This document shows, in pieces, positions 10,396-22,900 of a stretch of DNA of 64,000 nucleotides. The notes below the pieces were generated by a model. It worked only from the letters and a program-made list of their open reading frames with translations. It was not told the origin of the DNA and searched no databases. Every line of letters begins with the position of its first letter. Position 1 is the first letter of the stretch. The position numbers were made by a program, and so were the translations under genes. Location: positions 151,095,148-151,159,147 of the forward strand of contig NC_053040.3 of the NCBI RefSeq assembly GCF_002575655.3, read 5' to 3'. The stretch comes from Aegilops tauschii subsp. strangulata. Lineage: Eukaryota > Streptophyta > Magnoliopsida > Poales > Poaceae.

Positions 10396-13300
10396 TGTAA
10401 CAGCCTGGATTTTGGCCCTTTTCTTTTTCTTTTAATTTAATTGGTTTTTGCTCTGTTTTTCTTTTTGGAGTGGTTCTGTGGCCTTGCCACCTGGGAAATC
10501 GTCTTCATTTCCTCTCCCAAGTGGCTCATCATTCTCAAAACCTTGCCAACATCATGTCACTTCACTGCTTGACCAAACCCTAAAATCTTTTTTAGGGAAT
10601 ATTCCTTTTTTTAAGGAATAACCCTGTCTGCCCTAGGTTGTGAAGCAACCTATATTTCTGTCCATCCAAGAATTCCCAAGTAATTCTCATAATTCCTTTG
10701 GGTCATATGTTGCTCAAATATGCCCAAACTTTCCTGTCCTAGCCCAAGAATAATTCCCCAATAATTAAGCTTCCTTTCTGTCCAGAGTGGCACTTTGTGA
10801 AGGAAGTGCCTCCTATCCAATCTTGTTTGCTGCCAAACTTGTTGGGAATTATTTTATGTCCAAATAATTGCCACATGCCAAAATTCAACTTTATTTGCCT
10901 AGACAATCTTCCTTAGTGATTTTTCAAAGTTTCTGTCAAACAGAAGCCACTGTGAAGGAAGTACTAGCTAGGAGAATCCAAATGAGTTGAAATTTTGCAT
11001 GGCTCTTCTTGTGCTCATATTATATCACTCCTACAAATTTCATCCCCATCCAATCATTTATGTGAGCACAGGATCAAATCTTTGATTCTGGCAATATTTT
11101 CAGGTTGTGAAGCAAGTGCACTTTATATTGCTTCAAAATCCTGATAAATTACCAGATCATGCTCCTCCCTATATAACTTCTCTCCACCAAATTTGGTACC
11201 ATTTCACCTATCCAATATTTCTCCAAAATTCTTGAAAAATTCTGGCCAGTGAAGATAGCTGTGAAGGGAGTACCATTTTGGTGAATCCAATTGGTATGAA
11301 ATTGTTACACCTTCTTACTATGACCAAATCACTAAGCCTTGCCAAATTTCAGATCAATTGGATACTCCATGTGAGTGCACCATCATGATCTTGATTCTGT
11401 ACTAAATATGCAGTTGTGAAGCAACTATGATTTATCTTGGTCCAAATCTCCTCGAAGTTACTAGGATGAAATTCCTTCTTACCCTAAACCTCGCAGACAA
11501 CTCCTTTGCTCCAAATCACCTTCCTGTTGATCACCAGTGCTCACCCAAGTTTACTGTAGTAAACTTCAGAGGTTGCTTACCATTTAACTAGAGCAGTTTT
11601 CATCAATCTGCCACCGCAGTTGAAACCTCCCCTGGAAGGACTTACCACTAGACAACATGTTTAAGCCCATCTCCCCCGCTACATGCCAGTGCACGCGGTG
11701 ACCGCGACGATGGCAAGCCTTTCCATGCGCTCTGTGTGTAGTGGCCGCGTCCAATGACCATTTGTGCTTCGGCACTTCCTCCTCTCGTCGACTTCGCGCG
11801 CGTGACCGTATCCATTGTCTTCCTCTCGTCGTCGCCGTTCCCCTGGACCCCTCTCCCCCTCCGCCCGTTTCCTCACCGATGCTCACCGACGCTCGCCACC
11901 GAACGCCCACGGGAGCACAGTGCGCCGACCATCGTCTTCCTCCTCGTCTCTTCCTCCCTGTGCCTCCTTTGGCCTCCTCCTCCCCGTGAGCTCTCCCCTG
12001 TGACTCACTCGTCACCTGCCTCCGAGCTCATGCGCGCGCACACACATCCGCGGCGACGACAGCTCGGCACCTCGCCCCGCGACTATATATAGGCCTCCCC
12101 TGAGCCTTTCAAGCACACCAGCAGCCTCCCCGCACTCCACTACCCCTCCCCGGCCTCTCATTCGAGCTCGAGGAGCTCTCTGTGTCCACCATCGCCACCA
12201 TGGCCGCCGCGGTGACCCGTCTAAATTTCGGCGAGGCGCGCCTCCTCTCTCCGTTCCAACACACAAGAGCACTCCTCTCCTCCCCGTAGTTCGCCCCACC
12301 CCCTCGCCCACTCGCCAGAGTAGCAGAAGCCTCCGTCTCCAAGTCCAACTGCCGCCGGAGCCGCCTCTGTTCTCCTCTCCTCGCAGTCGTCCCGCCCCTC
12401 CCCGGTGCCGGCTGACCTTGGGGACGGGTGCGGCCGGTACTCCCGAGCCCACCGGTGGCGTCACCCTCGCCACAGACGGTCGGAGCTGGCCGGCCCGTCG
12501 CCGGTGACGCGCCCTCCCCTGCCTCCTCTGTCCCGTGCGAGAGCAGGACGAGGAAGAAGAAGACAGAGGCCAGGCGGGCCCTCTTCTTCTCGAGGGCCCC
12601 GCGTGGCAGCCTCAGCCCCGTTGACCCAGCATGGAATACGTTTTCCATAGGAGAAGGTCTATTTCTGCCAAGTTCACGTTCTGTTTTTCTGGCTGAGGGA
12701 CTGTTTGTGATGATTTTATTACAGATAGGTCCCTGGCAGAAAAACCCTTATATCTTTTTACTCCCAACTCCAAATGAGGTGATTCCAAAGCCCACTTCCT
12801 CGTTTCGTCGAGCCCGTTCTGTTGGTATCATTTTCACCATGTGACAACATTCTGAAAATGAACATTTTGCCCTTGCCGTAAATCAGCCCCCTTCAAGAGA
12901 GAAGTGTTTCCGGTGAATCTTTGTGCAATATTTCCGCGCTTCTTCCCGGATTATTCTTCCACCCAGGCAAGCCACAACCACCATTTGCATGATAGCCATG
13001 CAGTAGCATTGGTTTCCAACTTGAATCTTTAATAATTGTATGTTTGTTTTGCTACTGTTGTCGTCATTTCGATTATGCTTATGGATCGGTGATTACCGTC
13101 ATGCTATGTTTTGTTGCACTCTGTTATCATGTTCTACCTGCTAGTATTATTTTCATTTTGGTCATGCTTGATAGCAGTACATGTTGGGTTAGTCATGTTC
13201 TTCAGTGCGTGACTGACATCGGCTACCGAGTACCATTAATATGTATTGTTCCTTGTTGTTAGTTGGTTAAGTGTTTACTCGGTAATGTTATTGATGTATT

Positions 13301-15033
13301 CTTGCATGGTATTTATTGTTGATGCTAGTGATCATGTTATGCTATGAGTAGTGTTGTACTTGTGATATTCATGCTCGTCGTTATGCCATGCTCAGTTAGA
13401 TATGATTCATTGTTGATATGGTGGATAGTTATGTTGCACCCCCATGCTTATGTTGACATCATGCTCATGCCTTGTAATTGCATCATGTTATTTTATCATG
13501 GCTCAGCATATTGCATTCAAGTTTAACCGGATTAAATTAAACTTGAACAACTGTTGGCTAAGTCATGGTGCCACCATATCGAGCTGACCAGTGCAACCAC
13601 GCTTACCTTTATGGGAAGGTCCTAACTGGGTCTATTGTCGTGCCTCTCGCCGGTGCCTCCAATGAGGGCAGGTTATGGGCGCGCGCTACCATGATCAGGT
13701 AGGCGAACATAAGCCTTGTGTGCCCGTTGTTGTTGTTGTACCCGGGTTGTCCCCGTTTGGGACCGTTTATGTTTGGCCACGACGGTGGCCGTTGGTGCCT
13801 TTGGTAGGCACGGGGCCACCCAGGACTTAGCCCAAAGGGGAGTTGGTCGGAGTGGCCGGGAGAGAGTCATGGCAGTAGGACGGTTTTGTCGGAACGCCGT
13901 TGGTCCACCCTAATGGGAGTGCGAGGCCATGGGTTCCGTGGTGTGGGTACAGTGTACTAACCTCTACAGAGTGTATATTAAATCTATCGATAGCCGCGCC
14001 CGTGGATAAGGGCCCAGTTCATAGTTGGTCACACTGTGATTCAACGGTAATAATAATAATGTGATCAATAACAACCCTGGTTCGATGAGGAGATAAGTTG
14101 GTTGTGATCGCCGGGAAGATCACCGTTTGATACCAAGTGTTGGTCATGGTTGTGATCGCCGGAAAGATCACTGTTCGGTTACGAGGTAAACCGTTGAACC
14201 AAGAGTGGTTCCGTATGTGATCATGCGATGATCACCGTGGTATCGAGGATACCGAGTTGTTGGATATTCGTGATGTTGTGCGAGAATCGTGGGTAAAAAT
14301 CAAGCTCCTTGTGGTCATTTAATGATTACAACGGTATTGTTTATACCAAGCTTGATTTTATCCTGAGATGATCGTGTGATGTCCGAGGTTGGTAAGTGCT
14401 GCATGTGATGGTTACGAGATAACCCGAGCAGAGTAAGTGGTGCATATAGTGTCATGATGTTGCATGCTAGTATCGACAGAGTTATATGTTCATGCCATGT
14501 TCATATTGTTCTAGCTGTATCATGTTCATGTTGTTCATGCCATGTTATCCTGATGATCTCATGATAATTCCTGCTTAACCTATAATTGCCATGCTGTTGT
14601 CTGCCATGAATGCTTCTGGTTATTGTGATCTTGCAAGTACATTCAATGTACTGACCTGGCGTGTCATGCCAGTTTGCAGGTCATGCCGGATTTGATTGCT
14701 TGCTTGTCGTGTTTTCCGTTTGTGCGAGCTAGGATAAGCGTTCCAGCCAGAGTCCCTGCGTAGTGGAGTTCATCACCGTCGTCGTTCTTCCGCTGCTAGA
14801 CGTTTTTCCGCTACTTCGAGTTGTTCTGCTGCTTGCATAGAGCAACTGAGGATGCCGTAGTGTTGCCGTGCCGATGTTATTCCTTGTAATATCGGAGACC
14901 TTGTATTCATACTCGTGTAATAATAGAAAGCTAGTTTGTTTTATGCTAAGCAGTGCTGTATTCCAGAAGACTTCTCCTCGATCTCTGGGCTGGAATACGG
15001 GGCGTTCTGGTTTCTCTGAGCCGGGGTGCCACA
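10396..15033 (+). mobile_element. Solo LTR (4.6 kb) of a gypsy chromovirus-type element
   Basis: The segment starts TGTAACAGCC and ends GTGCCACA. It is flanked by an exact 5-bp duplication, gtatg (10391-10395 and 15034-15038). It has no primer site, gag or pol, so it is a solo LTR left by recombination between the two LTRs of a larger element. A TATA box (ctatatatagg, about 12083) with a GC-rich downstream leader marks the promoter. A block near 12720 (attacagat…gtccctggcagaaa…cccttata) matches the same block in the LTRs of the complete chromovirus (about 29322-29356 and 39301-39335), so the two families are related. Open frames inside it (for example 12109-12648) are leader sequence. Confidence 0.85.
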
Positions 15034-15702
15034 GTATGTTACTTGCCCGAGATTCGATCATCGGTATCCTCATACCTAGTTCAATCTCATTATCGGCAAG
15101 TCTCTTTACTCGTTCTGTAATGCATCATCCAGTAACTAACTCATTCGTCACATTCCTTGCAAGGCTTATAGTGATGTGCATTACCGAGAGGCCCCAGAGA
15201 TACCACTCCGATACTCGGAGTGACAAATCCTAATCTCGATCTATGCCAACCCAACAAACACCTTCGGAGACACCTGTAGAGCATCTTTATAATCACCCAG
15301 TTACGTTGTGACGTTTGGTAGCACACAAGGTGTTCCTCCGGTATTCGGGAGTTGCATAATCTCATAGTCAGAGGAATATGTATAAGTCATGAAGAAAGAA
15401 ATAGCAATAAAACTTAACGATCATTATGCTAGGCTAACGGATGGGTCTTGTCCATCACATCATTCTCTAATTATGTGATCACGTTCATCAAATGACAACA
15501 CATGTCTATGGTCAGGAAACATAACCATCTTTGATTAACGAGCTAGTCAAGTAGAGGCATAATAGGGACACTCTGTTTTGTCTATGTATTCACACATGTA
15601 CTAAGTTTCCAGTTAATTCTAGCATGAATAATAAACATTTATCATGATACAAGGAAATATAAATAACAACTTTATTATTGCCTCTAGGGCATATTTCCTT
15701 TA
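15034..15702 (-). repeat. Copia 3' LTR, second part (U3 side)
   Basis: After the second gtatg (15034-15038) the LTR resumes with ttacttgcccgagattcgat, the counterpart of the region at 18850-18870 in the Angela LTR. It ends at 15702 against a polypurine tract read on the minus strand (gtgcaagtgggagac). With the insertion removed the LTR is about 1.75 kb, normal for this group. Confidence 0.85.
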
Positions 15703-16366
15703 GTCTCCCACTTGCACTAGAGTCAATAATCTAGTTCACATCGCCATGTGATTCAACACCAATAGTTCACATCACTATGTGATTAACACCCATAGTTCAC
15801 ATCGCCATGTGACCAACACCCAAAGGGTTTACTAGAGTCAATAATCTAGTTCACATCGCCATGTGATTAACACCCAAAGAGTACTAAAGTGTGATCATGT
15901 TTTGCTTGTGAGAGAAGTTTAGTCAACGGGTCTGCCACATCCAGATCCGTATGTATTTTGCAAATTTCTATGTCTACATTGCTCTGCATGGAGCTAATCT
16001 AGCTAATTGCTCCCACTTTCAATATGTATCTAGATTGAGACTCGAAGTCATCCAGATCGGTGTTAAAGCTTGCATCGACGTAATGCTTTACGATGAACTC
16101 TTTATCACCTCCATAACCGATAAATATTTCCTTAGTCCTCTAAGGATAATTTTGACCGTTGTCCAGTGATCTATTCCTGGATCACAATTGTACCCTTTTG
16201 CCAAACTCATGGTGAGGTACACAATAGATCTGGTATATAGCATGGCATAATAGAACCTATGGCTGAGGCATAGGGAATGAGTTTCATTCTCTCTCTATCT
16301 TCTGCCGTCGTCGGGTTTTGAGTCTTACTCAACTTCATACCTTATAACTCAGGCAAGAACTCCTTC
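15703..16366 (-). pseudogene. Copia RNase H side of pol, degenerate
   Basis: The minus strand corresponds to the region 24361-25030 of the Angela copy, including the spaced repeats of the word atcacatggcgatgtgaact (as seen on that strand) near the polypurine tract. The frame is interrupted many times. RNase H would degrade the RNA strand during reverse transcription; this piece cannot be translated as one protein. Confidence 0.65.
15730..15870. repeat. Short tandem motif near copia polypurine tract
   Basis: The word ttcacatc(g/a)c(c/t)atgtga with surrounding bases recurs four times (about 15738, 15767, 15797, 15851). The Angela copy has the same arrangement on the other strand (about 24897-25010). 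It is a family feature, not local. Confidence 0.7.
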
Positions 16367-16529
16367 CACTACTGCAGGATGCTGCTAACGCGACACTACG
16401 ATCAGAGACTCTTCGAAGAAACTGTGTGCGATGCAATAATAGCAAACGATGGTGTAAAAGAACCGTCAAAAAAGGTGCAAAACGTTTGCGATGGCGGAGC
16501 CATCAAACACAGTTCAGATTTTAGTTGCG

Positions 16530-16866
16530 TGTGCGATCCAGGGCATACGGTTCAGTCCAATGAACTGTTTGCGATGAGGCAGAACAAAAGAAACGGGCAG
16601 CCTGATGAAGGCGTATGCGATATAGAGCATACGGTTCACTTGGATGAACTGTTTGTGATTAGGCAACACAAAAGAAACGGTCAGCCAGATCAAGGTGTGT
16701 GTGATTGAGGGCATACGCTTCAGAAGGATTAACTGTTTGCGATTAGGCAACAGAACAGAAACTGGTCAGCCAGATCAAAGTGTCTGTGATTGATGGCATA
16801 CACTTTACATGGATGAACTGTTTGCGATTAACCACAACAATTGAAACAGTTAGATAGATCAACGTG
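16530..16866 (+). repeat. CACTA-1 left subterminal repeats, four 84-85-bp copies
   Basis: Units start at 16530, 16614, 16698 and 16783, with a fifth partial start at 16867. Each contains a variant of gggcatacggttca, then gaactgtttgcgat and aaaagaaacgg. Subterminal repeats of this kind are transposase-binding regions in En/Spm elements (family knowledge). The right end carries related words (gtgtgggatgtac, tgtttgcg) between 48830 and 48960. Confidence 0.8.
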
Positions 16867-16969
16867 TGTGCGCTAGACGGGCACACACATCTATTATATA
16901 TAAAAACTATTTGACGGGTTAACCAATAAAAAGAGAAATAAGCTAGAAATTACCACAATAATTAGAATG

Positions 16970-17150
16970 GCTCCGGTTTGTAAGAAGATTGTACCAAAAC
17001 ATGACCCAAATTGGACTAGTTTTTTACCACAACATGTTGGTGCTATGACATAACACCATTCCAGGTTTCATGATTTTGAAGCGAGTTTTGGATTTACAGT
17101 AATTTTAAAACCAGGTTTCTCAATGTTTACTGTCGAGTCGGCACCGCCCT
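16970..17150 (+). repeat. Single diverged copy of the 504-bp array unit at the left side of CACTA-1
   Basis: The stretch ctccggtttgtaagaag … gcgagttttggatttac … aaaaccagg matches, with many differences, the units of the array at 42551-46325, in the same orientation. It shows that the unit was present on both sides of the captured gene. Confidence 0.65.
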
Positions 17151-17543
17151 CGATAGGCTTTTTCCTCGTGGGTCCCAAATGATAAATCCAAATATGTGAC
17201 TACCATGCAGCTTTTCTTATTAAGAATTACAGCCCTTGGTGTGCAAGCTGAAAATAAGTTTGTGGGTGCTGGTGGGAACTAAAAACTTGTGGTTCTGTAA
17301 TGAACAAAGATCTCAAGGATCCCGCGAGAGTGATGTTCTTTGCCTATGTTGTGAATGCTTATAATATTTATGTCTTAATTAAAGAAATGGCAAGCCATTG
17401 GCCCAGTATGAAAGAAAATATGGGTCAAAGCCGAGTTGAAAAGGGCAACAAAATCTAACTCCGGCTAACAAACAATACAAAAGCACGAGAATTAATTGCT
17501 CATCAGGTTTAGACAAAATCCAGATTGAACAGGACAATGACAT

Positions 17544-17936
17544 CTAACTCAACCAAAGTTTTCGACAATCACAATCAAATGGATCAGTCTGATCCACAAA
17601 ATCAAGATCAACGACCAGAAATTCTACTGGTCCATGATGACAAGTTGCTGTAAATAGAAGCCGAGCACGATCAGAAGCCCTTAGGTCCACATGAAACTTC
17701 TTTTTATGTTGTTCAACACCTGCAGCCGTAAGAAATTTCTTGTTGAAAAACTTAATCCTCACGGACAATAGTGCCATCGCATTCGACATGAAGAATGTGA
17801 CAAAGCTAGTGTTTGCATTGTTGGATGCATATCCTTCCAGTGTTACTGTCTTCAAACGAATGTCGTGCGATCTGAGAAAATCCCGGTGCTTCTTGAACCA
17901 TCGATTGGTTATACCTTTTTTTCCATGTGTTAGTGC
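17544..17936 (-). pseudogene. Captured gene exon 4, FBD domain
   Basis: An acceptor (tttag at 17941-17937) precedes an open frame that encodes LTHGKKGITNRWFKKHRDFL, TVTLEGYASNNANTSFVTFF and a basic tail, ending at a stop at 17546-17544. FBD domains sit at the C-terminus of plant F-box/LRR proteins. This exon is still open and is the best preserved part of the captured gene. Confidence 0.75.
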
Positions 17937-18057
17937 CTAAATAGAGATGAAGATTGAAAACAGTTAATGTCTAAAAAGATTATGTTGAAAGAGTGATAGC
18001 TGAACAATTAATTATAGTACATTATATATGGGCTTTCAATGTCCGTGAAATCATCAC

Positions 18058-18201
18058 CTTCATATACAAATTCTCCAGACATGGAAAGCATTGCAGCAAG
18101 GCAATAATGATGTTGAGATCAAAACACCACATAGTGATATATAAGGTCTTGACAGGATCCACCACCACTGATAGGATGGACAAGCGCTTCATCGAGCATA
18201 G
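18058..18201 (-). pseudogene. Captured gene exon 3 (cut by Angela insertion)
   Basis: The minus strand encodes MKRLSILSVVVDPVKTLYIT and CFPCLENLYMK and ends at a donor (aag|gtgatg) at 18058. This matches in position and style exon 2 of the intact gene at 60641-63063 (CFPCTEKLLIK). Its upstream end lies beyond the catag target site, at 26745-26770. Confidence 0.7.
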
Positions 18202-19916
18202 TGTTGGAAATATGCCCTAGAGGCAATAATAAATTGGTTATTATTATATTTCCTTGTTCATGATAATCGTTTATTATCCATGCTATAATTGTATTGATAG
18301 GAAACTCAGATACATGTGTGGATACATAGACAACACCATGTCCCTAGTAAGCCTCTAGTTGACTAGCTCGTTGATCAATAGATGGTTACGGTTTCCGGAC
18401 CATGGACATTGGATGTCGTTGATAACGGGATCACATCATTAGGAGAATGATGTGATGGGCAAGACCCAATCCTAAGCATAGCACAACAGATCGTGTAGTT
18501 CGTTTGCTAAAGCTTTTCCAATGTCAAGTATCATTTCCTTAGACCATGAGATCGTGCAACTCCCGGATACCGTAGGAGTGCTTTGGGTGTACCAAACGTC
18601 ACAACATAACTGGGTGACTATAAAGGTGCACTACGGGTATCTCCGAAAGTGTCTGTTGGGTTGGCACGGATCGAGACTGGGATTTGTCACTCCGTATGAC
18701 GGAGAAGTATCTCTGGGCCCACTCGGTAATGCATCATCATAGTGAGCTCAATGTGACTAAGGAGTTAGCCACAGGATCATGCATTACGGTACGAGTAAAG
18801 TGACTTGCCGGTAACGAGATTGAACAAGGTATTGGGATACCGACGATCGAATCTCGGGCAAGTAACGTACCGATTGACAAAGGGAATTGTATACAGGATT
18901 GATTGAATCCTCGACATCGTGGTTCATCCGATGAGATCATCGTGGAACATGTGGGAGCCAACATGGGTATCCAGATCCTGCTATTGGTTATTGACCGGAG
19001 AGGCGTCTCGGTCATGTCTGCATGTCTCCCAAACCCGTAGGGTCTACACACTTAAGGTTCGGTGACGCTAGGGTTGTAGAGATATTAGTATGCGGAAACC
19101 CGAAAGTTGTTCGGAGTCCCGGATGAGATCCCGGACGTCACGAGGAGTTCCGGAATGGTCCAGAGGTGAAGAATTATATATAGGAAGTCAAGTTTCGGCC
19201 ACCGGGAAAGTTTCGGGGATCACCGGTATTGTACCGGGACCACCGGAAGGGTCCCGGGGGTCCACCGGGTGGGGCCATCTATCCCGAAGGGCCGCATGGG
19301 CTGAAGTGGGAAGGGAACCAGCCCCTAGTGGGCTGGGGCGCCCCCCATGGGCCTCCCCCTGCGCCTAGGGTTGGAAACCCTAGGGGTGGGGGCGCCCCAC
19401 CTGACTTGGGGGGCAAGTTTCCCCCCTGGCCGCCGCCCCCCCCCCCCCTTGTAGATGGGATCCAGGGCCGGCGCCCCCCCAGGGGGCCTATATATAGTGG
19501 GGGGGAGGGAGGGCAGCAAGACCACAGCCCCTGGCGCCTCCCTCTCCCCCTGCAACACCTCTCCCTCTCGCAGGAGCTTGGCGAAGCCCTGCCGAGATCC
19601 CCGCTACTTCCACCACCACGCCGTCGTGCTGCTGGATCTCCATCAACCTCTCCTTCCCCCTTGATGGATCAAGAAGGAGGAGACGTCGCTGCTCCGTACA
19701 TGTGTTGAACGCGGAGGTGCCGTCCGTTCGGCACTCGGTCATCGGTGATTTGGATCACGACAAGTACGACTCCATCAACCCCGTTCACTTGAACGCTTCC
19801 GCTCGCGATCTACAAGGGTATGTAGATGCACTCCTTTCCCCTCGTTGCTAGTATACTCCATAGATGGATCTTGGTGATGCGTAGGAAATTTTAAAATTCT
19901 ACTACGATCCCCAACA
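18202..19916 (+). repeat. Angela 5' LTR
   Basis: The LTR starts TGTTGGAAATATGCC and ends CGATCCCCAACA. The TATA box is TATATATAG at 19489-19497, after a long C/G-rich tract. It contains a poly-C run near 19436-19448. Confidence 0.95.
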
Positions 19917-22900
19917 TTGGCATCATGAGCCAGGCCTATGCGTAGTTACTATGCACGAGTAGAACACAAAGCACTTGTGGGCATAGATGTTGCCAATTCT
20001 TCTTGTCGCTACTAGTCTTATCTTGTTTCGGCAGTATTGTGGGATGAAGCGGCCCGGACCGACCTTACACGTACACTTACGTGAGACAGGTTCCACCGAC
20101 TGACATGCACTAGTTGCATAAGGTGGCTAGCGGGTGTCTGTCTCTCCCACTTTAGTCGGATCGGATTCGATGAAAAGGGTCCTTATGAAGGGTAAATAGA
20201 AATTGGCATATCACGTTGTGGCTTTTGCGTAGGTAAGAAACGTTCTTGCTAGAATCCCATAGCAGCCACGTAAAACATGCAACAACAATTAGAGGATGTC
20301 TAACTTGTTTTTGCAGGGTATGCTATGTGATGTGATATGGCCAAAAGGATGTGATGAATGATATATGTGATGTATGAGATTGATCATGTTCTTGTAATAG
20401 GAATCACGACTTGCATGTCGATGAGTATGACAACCGGCAGGAGCCATAGGAGTTGTCTTAATTTATTGTATGACCTGCGTGTCAATGAAAATGCCATGTA
20501 ATTACTTTACTTTATTGCTAACTGTTAGCCATAGTAGTAGAAGTAATAGTTGGCGAGACAACTTCATGAAGACACAATGATGGAGATCATGATGATGGAG
20601 ATCATGGTGTCATGCCGGTGACGAAGGTGATCATGTCGCGCCTCGAAGATGGAGATCAAAGGCGCACGATGATATTGGCCATATCACGTCACTTTATGAT
20701 TTGCATGTGATGTTTATCATGTTTACATCTTATTTGCTTAGAACAACGGTAGCATAAATAAGTTGATCCCTCACTAAAATTTCAAGAGACGTGTTCCCCC
20801 TAACTATGCACCGTTGCGAAGGTTCGTTGTTTCGAAGCACCACGTGATGATCGGTGTGATAGATTCTAACGTTCGAATACAACGGGTGTTGACGAGCCTA
20901 GCATGTACAGACATGGCCTCGGAACACATGCGAAACACTTAGGTTGACTTGACGAGCCTAGCATGTACAGACATGGCCTCGGAACACAAGAGACCGAAAG
21001 GTCGAACATGAGTCGTATAGCAGATACGATCAACATGGAGATGTTCACCGATGATGACTGGTCCGTCTCACGTGATGATCGGACACGGCCTAGTTTGACT
21101 CGGATCATGTATCACTTAGATGACTAGAGGGATGTCTATCTGAGTGGGAGTTCATTAATCAGATGAACTTCATTATCATGAACATAGTCAAAAGGTCTTT
21201 GCAAATTATGTCATAGCTTACACTTTAGCTCTACTGTTTAAGATATGTTCCTAGAGAAAATTTAGTTGAAAGTTGATAGTAGCAATTATGCGGACTGGGT
21301 CCGTAAACTGAGGATTGTCCTCATTGCTGCACAGAAGGCTTATGTCCTTAATGCACCGCTCGGTATGCTGAACCTCAGCGTCGTCTGTAGATGTTGCAGA
21401 ACATCTGACATACACGTTTTGATGACTACGTGATAGTTCAGTGCGTAATGCTAACGGTTTAGAATTGTGGCACCAAAGACGGTTTTGAAACGTCGCAGAA
21501 CATATGAGATGTTCTGAAGACTGAAATTGGGATTTCAGACTAGTGCCCACGTCACGAGGTATGAGACCTCTGACAAGTTTCTTAAGCCTACAAACTAACG
21601 GAGAAAAGCTCAATCGTTGAGCATGTGCTCAGATTGTCTGAGTACTACAATCGCTTGAATCGAGTGGGAGTTAATCTTCCAGATGAGATAGTGATGGTTC
21701 TCCAAGCTATTAGAGCTTAGTGATGAACTATAACATATCAGGGATAGATGATGATCCTTGAGCAACTCGCGATGTTTGACACCGCGAAAGTAGAAATCAA
21801 GAAGGAGCACCAATTGTTGATGGTTAGTAAAACCACTAGTTTCTAGAAGGGCAAGGGCAAGAAGGGATACTTCATGAAACAGCAAATCATTTGCTGCTCT
21901 AGCGAAGAATCCCAAGGTTAAACCCAAACCCGAGACTAAGTGCTCCTGTAATGAGGGGAACGGTCACTGAAGCAGAACTACCCTAGATACTTAGTAGATG
22001 AGAAGGCAGGCAAGGTCGACAGAAGTATATTGGATATACATTAAATGAATGTGTACTTTACTAGTACTCCTAGCAGCACCAGGGTATTAGATACCGGTTC
22101 GGTTGCTAAGTGTTAGTAACTCGAAATAAAAGTTGCGGAATAAACGGAGACTAGCTAAAGGTGAGATGACGATATGTGTTGGAAGTGTTTCCAAGGTTGA
22201 TGTGATCAAGCATCGCATGCTCCCTCTACCATCGAGATTTGGTGTTTGCGTTGAGCATGATTGGATTATGTTTATCGCAATATGGTTATTCATTTAAGGA
22301 GAATAATGGTTACTCTGTTTACTTGAATAATACCTTCAATGGTCTTGCACCTAAAATGAATCTCGATCGCAGTGATACACATGTTCATGCCAAAAGATAT
22401 AAAATAGTAATGATAGTTCCACATACTTGTGGCACTGCCATTTGAGTCATATTGGTATAGAACGCATGAAGAAGCTCCATGTAGATGGATCTTTGGACTC
22501 ACTCGTTTTTGAAAAGATTGAGACATGCGAACCATGTCTATTGGTATATATGCATCAAGAAACTCCATGCAGATGGATCGTTTGGACTCACTTGATTTTG
22601 AATCACTTGAGACATGCAAATCATACCACATGGGCAAGATGACTGAAAGGCCTCGTTTTCAGTAAGATGGAACGAGAGAGCAACTTGTTGGAAGTAATAC
22701 ATTTGATGTGTGCAGTCCAATGAGTGCTGAGGCATGTAGTGGATATCGTTATGTTCTTACTTCACAGATGATTTGAGTAGATGCTGAGTGTATTTACTTG
22801 ATGAAACACAAGTCTGAATTATTGAAAGGTTCAAGTAATTTCAGAGTGAAGTTGAAGATCGTCGTGACAAGAGGATAAAATGTTTGTGATATGATCATAG

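Noticed and set aside
11584..12648. Open frames of 140-180 codons in the solo LTR
   Set aside because: They are located around the LTR TATA box in C/G-rich leader sequence. Similar frames occur in the unrelated chromovirus LTR, and there is no motif.
20866..21108. 80-codon minus-strand frame in Angela with a repeated peptide
   Set aside because: It is antisense to the element and comes from the 38-bp direct repeat in the leader.
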